From: Chitinophaga varians
GTDB taxonomy: Bacteria > Bacteroidota > Bacteroidia > Chitinophagales > Chitinophagaceae
Length of the DNA: 64,000 bases
Direction: 5' to 3'
Assembly: GCF_014529945.1 (NCBI RefSeq)
Contig: NZ_JACVFB010000005.1
Coordinates: 62,001-126,000 of the forward strand
The position numbers were made by a program, and so were the translations under genes. Positions 1 through 8,614 of the stretch are shown one piece after another; positions within the stretch are counted from its first letter, which is position 1; each line of letters begins with the position of its first letter. The notes beneath the pieces were generated by a model that saw only the letters and a list, made by a program, of their open reading frames with translations, did no database searches and had not been told where the DNA came from.

Positions 1-2
1 CG

Positions 3-653
3 CTGAAGGCCCGTTATGCCCTGTATGCCGGCGACTATGCCGCGGCGCTGGACGCTGCCAATAAAGTGGACCTGACCAGTGCAGGCATCAGCACGTTCAA
101 CTTCAATCCGCAGGTGGCCAACCCAATCTTTACCCTCGTATCTTCTACGAGCAATATTTACCAGGTAGTGGACTCCACGATGGGACTACCCGTGGCGCTG
201 GCTCCTACGCCGACTGATGCCAGGATACCTTTTTACATGACAAGACAAGCTACCGGATTGAAATTTGTCATGAGCGGATTCTTTAAAAGCAATATCCAGT
301 CTATTCCCGTGTTCCTGCCCGGAGAAGTGACGCTGATCAAGGCAGAATGTTATGCACGGAACAACGACCTGGTATCTGGTCTTACGGAGCTGAACAAGGT
401 GGTGACCAAAAAGCCGTCGGATGATCCTTTCGGAATCGGGGCGAATCTGCCGCCGGTTGCTGCCGCTACCATACCGGACCTGCTGGCGCAGATTTACAAA
501 CACCGTCATATTGAAATGTTCATGTCAGGACAGGAGATTGAAGACCAGCGGCGTTTTGGCCGTCCTACAACCGAAAGGAAAAGGAATTTCTTCCCTTATC
601 CTTTTGTGGAAAGAAATGATAATCCAAATACACCAGCCGACCCTACTTTTTAA
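3..653 (+). CDS. RagB/SusD-family outer-membrane lipoprotein, C-terminal part
   Basis: The frame is open from base 3, so the gene starts outside the window; a GTG at 66 is internal, because the residues before it (ARYALYAGDYAAALDAANK-like) read as a normal SusD helical segment. About 216 residues are seen. The end, with FGRP followed by a NFFPYPFVER motif, is the usual SusD C-terminus. SusD proteins are surface lipoproteins that sit on a SusC-type TonB receptor and capture glycans or peptides; the partner SusC gene would normally lie just upstream, outside this window. The substrate cannot be told from this fragment. A hairpin follows the stop codon. Confidence 0.85.
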   Translation: MKARYALYAGDYAAALDAANKVDLTSAGISTFNFNPQVANPIFTLVSSTSNIYQVVDSTMGLPVALAPTPTDARIPFYMTRQATGLKFVMSGFFKSNIQSIPVFLPGEVTLIKAECYARNNDLVSGLTELNKVVTKKPSDDPFGIGANLPPVAAATIPDLLAQIYKHRHIEMFMSGQEIEDQRRFGRPTTERKRNFFPYPFVERNDNPNTPADPTF

Positions 654-677
654 TTTAATAAGTTTTTTATCTTTACT

Positions 678-710
678 AACGGCAGCCGGAAACTATTCCC
701 GGCTGCCGTT
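678..710 (+). terminator. Hairpin after the SusD gene
   Basis: A 12-bp perfect stem (AACGGCAGCCGG with CCGGCTGCCGTT) closes a 9-base loop 25 bases after the SusD stop. No strong T run follows, so it may be a weak terminator or an mRNA 3'-end stabiliser. The next gene starts at 747. Confidence 0.6.
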
Positions 711-746
711 CACATTTACATCCTGTACCCTAAATGTCCTATAGCC

Positions 747-1580
747 ATGACAGAAATCGGCGTTGTTGCCCTGGTGATCATTATCCTGAACCTTGTGTTG
801 TCTTACAAGGGATTTAAAGACACCGTTTTTTATGACAAATATGCTTTTGTGGTAGATGAAATACTGGTCCACAAAGGATACTACCGCCTTGTTTCTTCCG
901 GCTTCCTGCATGTGGACTGGATGCACCTGCTTTTTAACATGATGTCGCTCTGTTTCTTCAGTTATGAAGTGGAAGTTGTCTTAGGGATTAAAAATTTCAT
1001 CCTCATTTATGTGAGCAGTCTGGTGGGCGGTAACCTGTTGTCGCTATTCATCCACCGGCATCACGGCGATTATGGTGCGGTAGGCGCTTCCGGCGCTGTA
1101 TGCGGTATTATCTTCGCATGTATCGCCCTGTTCCCCGATATGGAACTGGGCTTCTTTGGTATCCCGTTGTACCTGCCTGCATGGATATACGGGGTATTGT
1201 ACATGTTGTTTACCATCTTCCGGATAAAAAACAATAATGATAACGTAGGGCATGAAGCGCATCTGGGTGGCGCTTTTATCGGGTTGGTTTTTGCCATATG
1301 CCTGGAGCCCATGGCGGTGAAGCAGCATTACCTGCCGATACTGGCGATACTATCGCCCTGCCTCGTATTCATGTACCTGTTGATACGTAAGCCGCATATT
1401 GTGCTGACCGGCAACACGCCAGGGCCGCAACGTTTCCTGAATATGGAAGACCGCTACAATCAGCAGAAGGCGATACAGCAACAGGAGATAGATGCCATAC
1501 TTGAAAAGATTCACCAGCAGGGTATCAACAGTCTGTCTGCCGAAGAAAAACAAAAGCTGCAGAATTATGCAGAGCGATGA
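747..1580 (+). CDS. Rhomboid-family intramembrane serine protease
   Basis: A 277-residue polytopic membrane protein. The family signature is complete: an HxxxN motif in an early membrane segment (HVDWMHLLFN), the catalytic serine in GASGAVCG, and the catalytic histidine in a GHEAHLGG motif in a later segment. Rhomboids cut transmembrane helices within the inner membrane. The cytoplasmic tail of about 60 residues ends in a helical segment rich in Gln, Glu and Lys (ILEKIHQQGI and SAEEKQKLQNYAER), a tail common on Bacteroidota rhomboids. The substrate is unknown. The ATG at 747 directly precedes hydrophobic segment 1. The next gene begins 39 bases downstream on the same strand. Confidence 0.9.
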   Translation: MTEIGVVALVIIILNLVLSYKGFKDTVFYDKYAFVVDEILVHKGYYRLVSSGFLHVDWMHLLFNMMSLCFFSYEVEVVLGIKNFILIYVSSLVGGNLLSLFIHRHHGDYGAVGASGAVCGIIFACIALFPDMELGFFGIPLYLPAWIYGVLYMLFTIFRIKNNNDNVGHEAHLGGAFIGLVFAICLEPMAVKQHYLPILAILSPCLVFMYLLIRKPHIVLTGNTPGPQRFLNMEDRYNQQKAIQQQEIDAILEKIHQQGINSLSAEEKQKLQNYAER

Positions 1581-1619
1581 TGTAGCACTATATTACGTAG
1601 CAAAATGTAACCCGTATAT

Positions 1620-2450
1620 ATGAAACTATCCAGTACTGTACTGTGTTTGGCCGTGTTGAGCCTGACCGCCTGCCGCAAAGATGATTCCGGAAACGATCCG
1701 GCATTAAATTACAACCATGTTAAAATCGCGGCCATTTCGGATATCCCTGCTTTTATCTATGAAGGCGACCGGCTGGTGGCCATGGGCAATGAGAAATTTT
1801 CCTATGATGATCAGGGCCGCATTGTTGGCAGTCGTATTGAACACAAGGACACGCTGAATAATATCATTACCGGTTATGTTTACAAAACATCTTTCACCTG
1901 GGCCAATGGCCTGTGTGCGGGCGGTATTGCGGATTCCCTGTACAGTTATGTTAAAGGCACAGATGGTAGCATCAAAGATGAACGTTTTGCCAGCGGTACC
2001 GTTCTCAGCAGTTATGATTATAACCTGTCTGCCGGTCGCCTGAGCGCCATCACCTTTACTCCCGGCAGGTGGAACACGGCCGTATACACTTCGATCAAAT
2101 TTGAATACGATGGCAAAGGGAATATCATCCGGGCGGTAACCACGCAGCCTAACCTGTTTGGAAGACCCGGTGTGCCCGATCTGGTAGCAACGGTCACCTA
2201 CCAGTACGACAACCATCCCAACCCCTATTACGCCATGTTTAAAAAATATGGTCTCATACTGCCGGCCCTGCAACGCTTCGCTGATTGTATCTCTCCCAAT
2301 AACGTGATTAAAATGCAGCTGAAGATTGATAACATGGTGGAGTTGGTACAGCAATACACCTATGAATACAACGCAGCGGGGTATCCGGTAAAAATTACCA
2401 CCAATGGTGGAAGTGTGACTGGTCAGACCACCTATATTTCCTACCGCTAA
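1620..2450 (+). CDS. Lipoprotein with YD/RHS-like repeats, function unknown
   Basis: 276 residues. The signal peptide ends in a lipobox (SLTAC) followed by RKDDSGND; a charged K/D/E stretch right after the cysteine resembles the lipoprotein export signal that puts Bacteroidota lipoproteins on the cell surface. The body has repeated YDDQGRI, YDGKGNI and YEYNAAGYP motifs separated by beta-rich stretches, which is the pattern of YD-repeat beta structures also seen in DUF4595-like lipoproteins. No catalytic motif is visible. It follows the rhomboid gene by 39 bases and may be co-transcribed with it. The LytTR-type repeat begins 5 bases after its stop. Confidence 0.7.
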   Translation: MKLSSTVLCLAVLSLTACRKDDSGNDPALNYNHVKIAAISDIPAFIYEGDRLVAMGNEKFSYDDQGRIVGSRIEHKDTLNNIITGYVYKTSFTWANGLCAGGIADSLYSYVKGTDGSIKDERFASGTVLSSYDYNLSAGRLSAITFTPGRWNTAVYTSIKFEYDGKGNIIRAVTTQPNLFGRPGVPDLVATVTYQYDNHPNPYYAMFKKYGLILPALQRFADCISPNNVIKMQLKIDNMVELVQQYTYEYNAAGYPVKITTNGGSVTGQTTYISYR

Positions 2451-2454
2451 CAGT

Positions 2455-2484
2455 CGTGTTGTCTGCACATTTTGCCGTGTTGTC
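2455..2484 (+). promoter_or_regulatory. Candidate LytTR operator upstream of the kinase gene
   Basis: Two exact 9-bp direct repeats, CGTGTTGTC at 2455-2463 and 2476-2484, have a 21-bp centre spacing (two helical turns). This is the architecture bound by LytTR-domain dimers. The same arrangement lies at 4287-4316 before the TonB receptor gene. A TTTG that could end a -7 box (GTGCTTTG, 2517-2524) lies 33 bases downstream, comparable with 32 bases at the other site. Binding is inferred. Confidence 0.6.
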
Positions 2485-2543
2485 GCTTCTTTGGGGATAA
2501 ACTGCCCCGGAGCAGCGTGCTTTGCAGTATATTTATATTGTAC

Positions 2544-3566
2544 ATGAAAGCCATCCTGACCGCAAAATATATCAACATCACACTGCATGCACTGATCTGG
2601 GGCATGCTGTTATTGTTGCCGTATGTCGTATCATCTCCCGAAAATCAGTACAGTATTGGTCCTATTCCCGGCATTTTTTTTACCATTGCCGGTGTGATCC
2701 ATATGGGTATTTTTTATGGTAATGCTTTTTACCTGTACCCGCGGCTGCTCAATCGCCGCTACTGGTGGCTGTATATCCCGGCAGCATTGCTGCTGTTGTT
2801 TATTTCTTTTCAGCTGAAGTATCATATCATGGCTGCCTGGTTTCCCGGGTTGTTGCACAATAAAGCGGCCTACCGCTTTGTTTTCGGGCCTTCTGTGGCG
2901 GTACTGGTGATCAGTATTTTATACCGTAAAATACTGGACCGCATATACGAAGAACGCCGGCAGAAAGAAAAACAAGCCGAGCAGCTGTCTACCGAACTGA
3001 AATTTCTCCGCTCACAGATCAGCCCGCATTTTTTGTTTAACGTGCTCACCAACATGGTATCGCTGGCACGGAAGAAGTCGGACCAGCTGGAACCGTCGTT
3101 GATCATGCTGTCGGAACTGATGCGGTATATGCTGTATAATACCGGCGGCGCAAAAGTATCGCTGCAAAAGGAAGCGGCTTATCTCGACAGCTACATTGCG
3201 CTGCAGCGGCTGCGTTTCGGTACTGACGTGGACATTCGCAGTGAGCTGCCTGCGCCTGCCGTTCTGGAAAATTATATGATAGAACCTATGTTGCTGATAC
3301 CCTTTGTGGAGAATGCTTTTAAGCATGGTACAGGCGTAGAGCAGCCTGTTATCCGTATCCGGCTGTCTGTTCAGGAAGATGTACTTACCTTTGAAGTGGA
3401 AAATCATTTCGATCCGGTACAGGACACCAGCAAAGACGACAGTTCAGGCATAGGGCTGGCAAACGTGAAATCCAGGCTGGAGCTGTTATACCATCGGCAT
3501 TATACGCTTGTGGTCAATACTGAGGGCAACCGGTTCTTTGTTCACCTAACGTTGACGCTTATATGA
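2544..3566 (+). CDS. LytS/YehU-type sensor histidine kinase
   Basis: 340 residues from the ATG at 2544. An in-frame start at 2472 would add 24 residues but would overlap the proposed operator, so 2544 is preferred. Four hydrophobic segments fill the first 130 residues and suggest a membrane sensor without a periplasmic domain. A short coiled coil (EERRQKEKQAEQLS) leads into the His_kinase domain with the phosphoacceptor in SQISPHFLFN (His162). The ATPase part has the N box IPFVENAFKHG (about 253-262) and a glycine box GIGLANVKSRLELLY near 305. It phosphorylates the response regulator encoded next, whose ATG overlaps its stop (ATGA). The signal is unknown. Confidence 0.9.
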   Translation: MKAILTAKYINITLHALIWGMLLLLPYVVSSPENQYSIGPIPGIFFTIAGVIHMGIFYGNAFYLYPRLLNRRYWWLYIPAALLLLFISFQLKYHIMAAWFPGLLHNKAAYRFVFGPSVAVLVISILYRKILDRIYEERRQKEKQAEQLSTELKFLRSQISPHFLFNVLTNMVSLARKKSDQLEPSLIMLSELMRYMLYNTGGAKVSLQKEAAYLDSYIALQRLRFGTDVDIRSELPAPAVLENYMIEPMLLIPFVENAFKHGTGVEQPVIRIRLSVQEDVLTFEVENHFDPVQDTSKDDSSGIGLANVKSRLELLYHRHYTLVVNTEGNRFFVHLTLTLI

Positions 3567-4270
3567 TACGTTGCATAGCAGTAGACGACGAACATCTGGT
3601 GCGGGAGCTACTGGAAGACAGCATCCGTCAGGTGCCATTTTTGCAGCTGGTAGCCACCTGCAAAAATGCGATGGAAGCCATGGAAGTAATGCAGCGGGAG
3701 CAGATAGACCTGATGTTCCTCGATATACAGATGCCACGCCTCAGTGGCCTGCAGCTGTTACAATCGCTGCAACGCCCGCCGCTGGTAATTCTTGTAACGG
3801 CCTATGAAAAATACGCACTGGAAGGCTATGATCTTCAGGTGGTGGATTACCTGCTGAAACCCTTTAGCTTTGAACGTTTCCTGAAGGCCTGCCAACGGGC
3901 CAGCGACTTGTTCCGGCTTCAACAACCACCAGCCCCCGCCCGCGCCATCACCGATTTTTTTGTGAACGTGGAATACGCACAGGTGAAAATTGTGGTAGCT
4001 GATATTGAATACATCGAAGGATTAAAAGATTATATCAAAATACACCTCTCTTCCTCTCCCCGGCCTGTTCTTACACGCATGACCATGAAAGCCATCGCAG
4101 AGAAACTACCTGCCGATGATTTTGTTCGTACCCACAAATCCTATCTGGTGGCGGTGAAGAAGATCACCTCCGTGAAACGTGATCTGGTATGTATCGGTGA
4201 AAAAGAAATACCTGTCAGCGATTTCTTCAAAGAGAATGTTACCCGTTTAGTACAAGGCCCTCCACACTGA
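3563..4270 (+). CDS. LytTR-family response regulator
   Basis: 235 residues. The receiver domain (1-120) has the acidic pair DDE at 8-10, the phosphorylated Asp54 in FLDIQMP, the conserved Thr in LVTAYEK and Lys in LLKPF. A short linker leads to a C-terminal LytTR DNA-binding domain (about 135-235) with the typical YIKIHL, RTHKSYLVA and PVSDFFKENV segments. It overlaps the kinase gene by 4 bases, so the pair is translationally coupled. The direct repeats before the kinase and before the receptor downstream are its likely binding sites, which would make the pair autoregulated and would couple it to the receptor operon. Confidence 0.92.
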   Translation: MIRCIAVDDEHLVRELLEDSIRQVPFLQLVATCKNAMEAMEVMQREQIDLMFLDIQMPRLSGLQLLQSLQRPPLVILVTAYEKYALEGYDLQVVDYLLKPFSFERFLKACQRASDLFRLQQPPAPARAITDFFVNVEYAQVKIVVADIEYIEGLKDYIKIHLSSSPRPVLTRMTMKAIAEKLPADDFVRTHKSYLVAVKKITSVKRDLVCIGEKEIPVSDFFKENVTRLVQGPPH

Positions 4271-4286
4271 TGTAAACGGACTTCCG

Positions 4287-4316
4287 CATTTTGTCGTCAC
4301 AATTGCCTGTGTTGTC
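4287..4316 (+). promoter_or_regulatory. Candidate LytTR operator upstream of the TonB receptor gene
   Basis: Direct repeats CATTTTGTC (4287-4295) and TGTGTTGTC (4308-4316) are 21 bp apart and share the TTGTC core with the site at 2455-2484. The second repeat ends 32 bases before a consensus -7 box and 61 bases before the receptor ATG (59 bases at the kinase gene). Confidence 0.6.
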
Positions 4317-4347
4317 TACACCTCAAAATTCCGGTCGTGCTACCTGC

Positions 4348-4355
4348 TAGTTTTG
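4348..4355 (+). promoter_or_regulatory. Bacteroidota -7 promoter box (TAGTTTTG)
   Basis: An exact TAnnTTTG match lies 22 bases before the receptor ATG. No convincing -33 TTG is at the usual distance, which fits a promoter that needs an activator bound at the 4287-4316 repeats. Confidence 0.55.
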
Positions 4356-4377
4356 TGGGTAAATAATACTTCCGGTG

Positions 4378-6423
4378 ATGACCAGATACCTGATATGGAT
4401 TTTTTTAGCGGCCCTGCCGGGCATTGTTTACGCACAGCAGGTGCCGAAAGACAGTGCTGCAAAAGCGGCGTCCGATACTATTCCCCGGGGCACCCCTAAA
4501 AACCTGAAGCAGGTCACCGTCAGCGCCGGCGCTTTTGAAGCCAGCGATAAAGCCAAAGGCGCCTCCCTCACACCGATGGACGCCGTTACCGTTGCGGGCA
4601 ACAACGGCGACCTGTCGCAGGCGCTGCGTGCATTGCCGGGCGTGCAACAGATCGGGGAAACAGAAGGACTGTTTGTAAGAGGCGGTACCAGCGATGAAAC
4701 CAAACAATTCATTGACGGTACTTTATTCAAATATCCCAACTATCCTTCTGTGCCGGGTATTTCACAGGGAGCCCGCATCAATCCCTTCCTGTTTAAAGGA
4801 ATTCTTTTCAGCTCCGGCGGTTACTCCGCGCTGTATGGACAAGCCATGAGCAGCGCGCTGATACTGGAAAGCGTGGACCTTCCGGAGAAATCTTCTGCCA
4901 GTGTTTATGTGTTTCCTTCCAATCAGGGCGCCGGTATGCAGCGGCTGGGAAAAGACAACCGCAGCAGTTTCGGAGTGGGGCTCAACTACTCCAATCAGAC
5001 GTTGTACAATGCCCTGGTGCCACATGTGCCCGATTATTTTCAGGGTCCTTCGTACCTGGAAGGCAATGCCAATTTCCGTATTAAAACAGGCCGTAGCGGT
5101 ATGTTCAAGGTATACGCCGTATGGAGTAAAAGCTCCGTAGGACTGTACAATCAGGACGTAGACAGTGCCGCGCTGCGTTCCGGTTACCTGGTCAAAGGAA
5201 GTAACGTTTATACGAATATGAGTTACCGCACCGCGCTGGGGCAAGACTGGAAAATGGAAACAGGGCTGGCTTACAGCAATAATAAAGACAAACGTGTTGT
5301 CAGTCTTGTAGATGCTGCAGAGAAACCTGCTACCCTGCCGGAGGTACCGCTTACCTTAAAGCATAACCGTAGTGATATCCATGCTGATTTTGCGCAGGCC
5401 AGGGTGGTGTTTACCCGCTTCCTGTCCGGAGACCAGGCGGTCCGTTTTGGCGCCGAACATTTTTATGCCAAAGATGCCGGTGTGTACCGGGACAGCGCCG
5501 TGGCGCAAACTGATCAGCTGTCGGCCCTTTTTGCGGAGAGTGATATTTATCTGACAGGCAGCCTGGCCGCCAAAGTAGGGCTGCGGCTGGAGCATACTTC
5601 CCTGCTGGAGCAGTGGTCACTGGCGCCACGGGTCAGTCTTGCCTGGCGGCTGAACGACGAGAGCCAGCTCAACTTCGCCTATGGCCTCTTTTATCAGGAG
5701 CCACAAAATGAATTTCTGTATCGCAACCGCGACTTGTCGCTGTCCCGTGCGGCCCACTATGTGGTGAACTATACCAGGAGAGCGCACAACCGTTTCTTCC
5801 GGGTAGAAGCCTATTACAAGCAGTATAATGATCTGATACGGCTGTTGCCGCCGGATGCAAAGAGCATATCTACCGGTAACGGCTATGCGAAAGGAGTGGA
5901 GTTGTTTTATCGGGATAAAAAGACGTTTAAGAACCTGGACTACTGGATCACCTATACGTACCTGGATACCAAAAGAGATTACCTGAACTATCCGACGGAG
6001 CTGCGGCCGCCTTTCGCGGCGCCGCATACCATGACGATCGCCGTGAAGAAATTTTTCCCGGATTGGTCTACCGGTATCAACGTGTCTTACGCGCTGGCTG
6101 CGGGAAGGCCTTACTACAACATCCGGTACAGCGATGGCTGGCAGTTGGCCGACGAAGGAACGACCAGGCCCTATAACGTTGTGAACCTGCATATCTCCCA
6201 TCTGATGACGTTGTTCCCGCGCTGGAAACACAAGGACTTTTCCGGCTTTGCCGTGGGAGTAAATAATGTGCTGGGGACTAAGCAGGTGTTTGGGTACAAC
6301 TACAGCTATGATGGCCAGCATAAGATGGCCGTGTCATTGCCGGCCAATAGGACTTTTTTCATCGGCTTCTTTATGAGCCTTGGTATCGATCGCACAGATG
6401 ATTTTATCAATAACAATTTATAA
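4378..6423 (+). CDS. TonB-dependent outer-membrane receptor
   Basis: 681 residues from the ATG at 4378; a GTG directly before it is less likely. The signal peptide ends in VYAQQ. There is no carboxypeptidase-like or STN domain; the plug starts near residue 40 (KQVTVSAGAFEA) and contains ALRALPGVQQIGETEGLFVRGG, followed by a beta barrel of about 500 residues. It imports a large or scarce nutrient across the outer membrane with TonB energy; the substrate is not evident. Its position behind a LytS/LytR pair and the shared operator indicate that the two-component system controls it. The next gene starts 18 bases after its stop and is probably co-transcribed. Confidence 0.88.
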   Translation: MTRYLIWIFLAALPGIVYAQQVPKDSAAKAASDTIPRGTPKNLKQVTVSAGAFEASDKAKGASLTPMDAVTVAGNNGDLSQALRALPGVQQIGETEGLFVRGGTSDETKQFIDGTLFKYPNYPSVPGISQGARINPFLFKGILFSSGGYSALYGQAMSSALILESVDLPEKSSASVYVFPSNQGAGMQRLGKDNRSSFGVGLNYSNQTLYNALVPHVPDYFQGPSYLEGNANFRIKTGRSGMFKVYAVWSKSSVGLYNQDVDSAALRSGYLVKGSNVYTNMSYRTALGQDWKMETGLAYSNNKDKRVVSLVDAAEKPATLPEVPLTLKHNRSDIHADFAQARVVFTRFLSGDQAVRFGAEHFYAKDAGVYRDSAVAQTDQLSALFAESDIYLTGSLAAKVGLRLEHTSLLEQWSLAPRVSLAWRLNDESQLNFAYGLFYQEPQNEFLYRNRDLSLSRAAHYVVNYTRRAHNRFFRVEAYYKQYNDLIRLLPPDAKSISTGNGYAKGVELFYRDKKTFKNLDYWITYTYLDTKRDYLNYPTELRPPFAAPHTMTIAVKKFFPDWSTGINVSYALAAGRPYYNIRYSDGWQLADEGTTRPYNVVNLHISHLMTLFPRWKHKDFSGFAVGVNNVLGTKQVFGYNYSYDGQHKMAVSLPANRTFFIGFFMSLGIDRTDDFINNNL

Positions 6424-6441
6424 ACAACAAACTCGCTCATT

Positions 6442-7080
6442 ATGAAAAAAACAATCCTCTCTTTATGGCTGTTGCTGTCCTGCTCCGTTTTTGCGATGGC
6501 ACAGTCGCTGGAAGACGCCGTGCACAAGCTCGACGGAGCCGCTTCGGTCAAAGATTATGAAGCGTTGGAAAAAACGTTTGTGACGCTGACAGGCCAGCAG
6601 CCTAATAACTGGCTACCCTGGTATTATGCCGCTTACTGCAATGCGAAAATTGGGTTCCTCTATCAGGAAGATGGGGATAAAATTGAACCCTATAGTGTGA
6701 AGGGCGAAGAACAGATCGGCCGGGCGCAATCGCTGCTGGACAGCACCAAACAAAAGCAGGAGTTGTCGGAAGTACTGACGGTAGCGAGTATGGTGAACCG
6801 CACCAAAGTGTTCATCAATCCGATGACTTATGGCCGTAAATACGGTATGATATCAGAAAAGTACCTGCAACAGGCGCTTCAGCTGGTGCCGGACAATCCG
6901 CGGGCTTTATATGTACGGGCATGGGTGAAATATCATACACCTAAAATGTGGGGTGGCGATAAACCATTGGCAAAAGAATTAGCAGAGAAGAGTCTGGGGC
7001 TGTTGGCGAAAGATAAAGCAGGAGCAGTTCCTCATTGGGGCAAGGCTGAAGACGAGGCATTGCTGGGCAAGTTCAGGTGA
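6442..7080 (+). CDS. Exported helical-repeat (TPR-like) protein
   Basis: 212 residues with a Sec signal peptide ending AMAQ. The mature part is alpha-helical with repeat-like segments: WLPWYYAAYCNAKIGF, a central SLLDSTKQKQELSEVL helix, and YLQQALQLVPDNPRALYVRAWVKYH, which fits a tetratricopeptide unit. No catalytic residues are apparent. The gene follows the TonB receptor by 18 bases, so it probably acts with it in the periplasm, for example as a scaffold or carrier; this role is inferred from position only. Confidence 0.7.
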   Translation: MKKTILSLWLLLSCSVFAMAQSLEDAVHKLDGAASVKDYEALEKTFVTLTGQQPNNWLPWYYAAYCNAKIGFLYQEDGDKIEPYSVKGEEQIGRAQSLLDSTKQKQELSEVLTVASMVNRTKVFINPMTYGRKYGMISEKYLQQALQLVPDNPRALYVRAWVKYHTPKMWGGDKPLAKELAEKSLGLLAKDKAGAVPHWGKAEDEALLGKFR

Positions 7081-7107
7081 TTATTCAACCTTTTAAAAAA
7101 TCATGTT

Positions 7108-7353
7108 ATGTTTTTTCCTTTTCTTATCCTTTTCAGGATACTGTTTGCGGCGAGTATGGTATTTATTATCGGTTACATCTTTGGTGGTTTTTCCAAAAGA
7201 CCTGCGTTGGCGCGTGTCTCCAAAGTGGCTGCCATACTTGTTATTGTACTCTTTATCGGTGTAAATATCCTGTTGATGTGGGCCGCCTTCCACCGTGACG
7301 GGCACGGAGGATGGCGAGGTTGTGAACAGGTCAAAACAGAAAAGCAGGGCTGA
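7108..7353 (+). CDS. Small inner-membrane protein
   Basis: 81 residues with two predicted membrane segments (about 1-27 and 38-60) joined by a short basic loop (SKRPALARVSK), and a polar tail containing HRDGHGGWRG. An overlapping frame from 7077 has no coherent features. The gene lies 27 bases after the helical-repeat gene and its stop codon sits inside the terminator hairpin, so it is the last gene of the receptor operon. No family is recognised. Confidence 0.6.
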   Translation: MFFPFLILFRILFAASMVFIIGYIFGGFSKRPALARVSKVAAILVIVLFIGVNILLMWAAFHRDGHGGWRGCEQVKTEKQG

Positions 7354-7368
7354 CCAACTGGTCAGCCC
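7347..7368 (+). terminator. Rho-independent terminator of the receptor operon
   Basis: A perfect 9-bp stem (GGGCTGACC with GGTCAGCCC) with an AACT loop is followed by C and six T. The TGA stop of the small membrane protein lies within the left arm. Confidence 0.9.
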
Positions 7369-7410
7369 CTTTTTTGGTGTTATGATTTTATGCTTGCCAG
7401 GAATGTAATG

Positions 7411-8286
7411 CTAGTGACGTCCATGGCCTCCACCACCTCCGAAGTGGCCGCCGCCTCCTCCGAAATGTCCGCCGCCGCCAAAGTGGCCTCCACCACCGCC
7501 GTGGAAATTGCCTCCTCTGGAGATAGACGGCTGACGCGTGAAGTTGCCTTGTGAGCGGGCGCCTCTGTCCATGGCCATCGGCCGGTTCATGCCTGCCTGA
7601 TGATTACCGTTCCAGGCGCTGCGGGAGGCATTCATGGTATTATTTCTGGTGAAATTATCCCGGTTGTTGTTCACCGTGGTATTATTACGGTTGAAGTTAT
7701 TCCGGTTATTATTGATCACCGTATTGTTATTGTTTCGGGTGATGTTTTCGCGATTGTTATTTACCACATTATTGTTGTTCACCACATTGCGGGTATAACT
7801 GGTACGGTTGATATTGTTGTTGACGACGCTTCTGTTGATATAGGTGTTGTGCACTACCGTGGTATTCACACGGGTGATGGCTGTATTGTAATGGAAGGCA
7901 TTACCTCTCCACATACCGCCGGAGAATCCTGTACCAAAGTAGCCACAACCATAGTTAATACCGCCATAGTAACCGATGTGCGGGCCCCAGTAGCCGGCAT
8001 GCCAGCGGTAAACACCGCCAATAAAACCCCAATAGCCCGGCGTCCAGAGTGCGCCCACATAAGGCGCCCTTACCCATATGCCCGGCACCCAATAGTAGTG
8101 GGTGTTATAAGCCCAATAGCCGGGAACCCACATGTAGCCGTCGCCGGGGCAGGGAGGCTGTGTATAGACCGGTATCGCAGGTGGCGCGATGCCTACAGAT
8201 ACGCCGATGCTTACCTGTGCAGATACCTGCGGTGAGGCTGCAGCAACAGCCAGCAGGGTATATATTATCACGACAAACTTTTTCAT
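7411..8286 (-). CDS. WxPGxW-repeat exported protein with Asn-rich and Gly/His-rich tail
   Basis: 291 residues with a signal peptide ending VSAQ. Residues about 50-110 hold four copies of a W-x-x-G-x-W unit (WVPGYW, WVPGIW, WTPGYW, WHAGYW), the hallmark of the YXWGXW repeat family. A Tyr/Gly region follows, then about 80 residues of low-complexity Asn/Arg/Thr sequence (NNN runs), and finally repeated GGGGHFGG blocks ending HGRH. Such proteins are exported and of unknown function; the His-rich end could bind metal ions. The gene is monocistronic and convergent with the receptor operon. Confidence 0.8.
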   Translation of the reverse strand: MKKFVVIIYTLLAVAAASPQVSAQVSIGVSVGIAPPAIPVYTQPPCPGDGYMWVPGYWAYNTHYYWVPGIWVRAPYVGALWTPGYWGFIGGVYRWHAGYWGPHIGYYGGINYGCGYFGTGFSGGMWRGNAFHYNTAITRVNTTVVHNTYINRSVVNNNINRTSYTRNVVNNNNVVNNNRENITRNNNNTVINNNRNNFNRNNTTVNNNRDNFTRNNTMNASRSAWNGNHQAGMNRPMAMDRGARSQGNFTRQPSISRGGNFHGGGGGHFGGGGHFGGGGGHFGGGGGHGRH

Positions 8287-8614
8287 GACCTCATGGTTAC
8301 GTTCACTTCTTTGACGTTCGGGAGGGGGCCAGGTTTAACGCTGGCAGAGGTCGTTGGGAAAGCAGCCACGTCTGCTACCTTATCCCGGTTGAAGTTCTCC
8401 GTCAAAAAGCCGCTATCATGAATGGCCAGCCAGAAATGGCCGGCCTTACTCGTACGAAAATTTATTGCTCGTTGTAAGCAAGGGGATGTGGTGTATCCCC
8501 AGAATATGAAGGTAACACCTGCTTTGGCCAGGCATTTATTGAATCGGAAAAAAAAATTACGCAATCAGGAAAATCTTAATTCATTATATTTAAAGCAGTT
8601 AATCTACCTGTTAC
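8287..8614. other. Intergenic region between divergent genes
   Basis: 328 bases between two divergent genes. ORFs that cross it on both strands lack signal peptides, conserved motifs and sensible starts, so I see no gene. The last 80 bases are AT-rich and probably hold the promoter for the gene at 8615. Confidence 0.5.

Noticed and set aside
7600..8235. A 211-codon plus-strand ORF opposite the WxPGxW gene
   Set aside because: Its Val/Ile-rich product mirrors Asn codons of the real gene; no start signal or domain.
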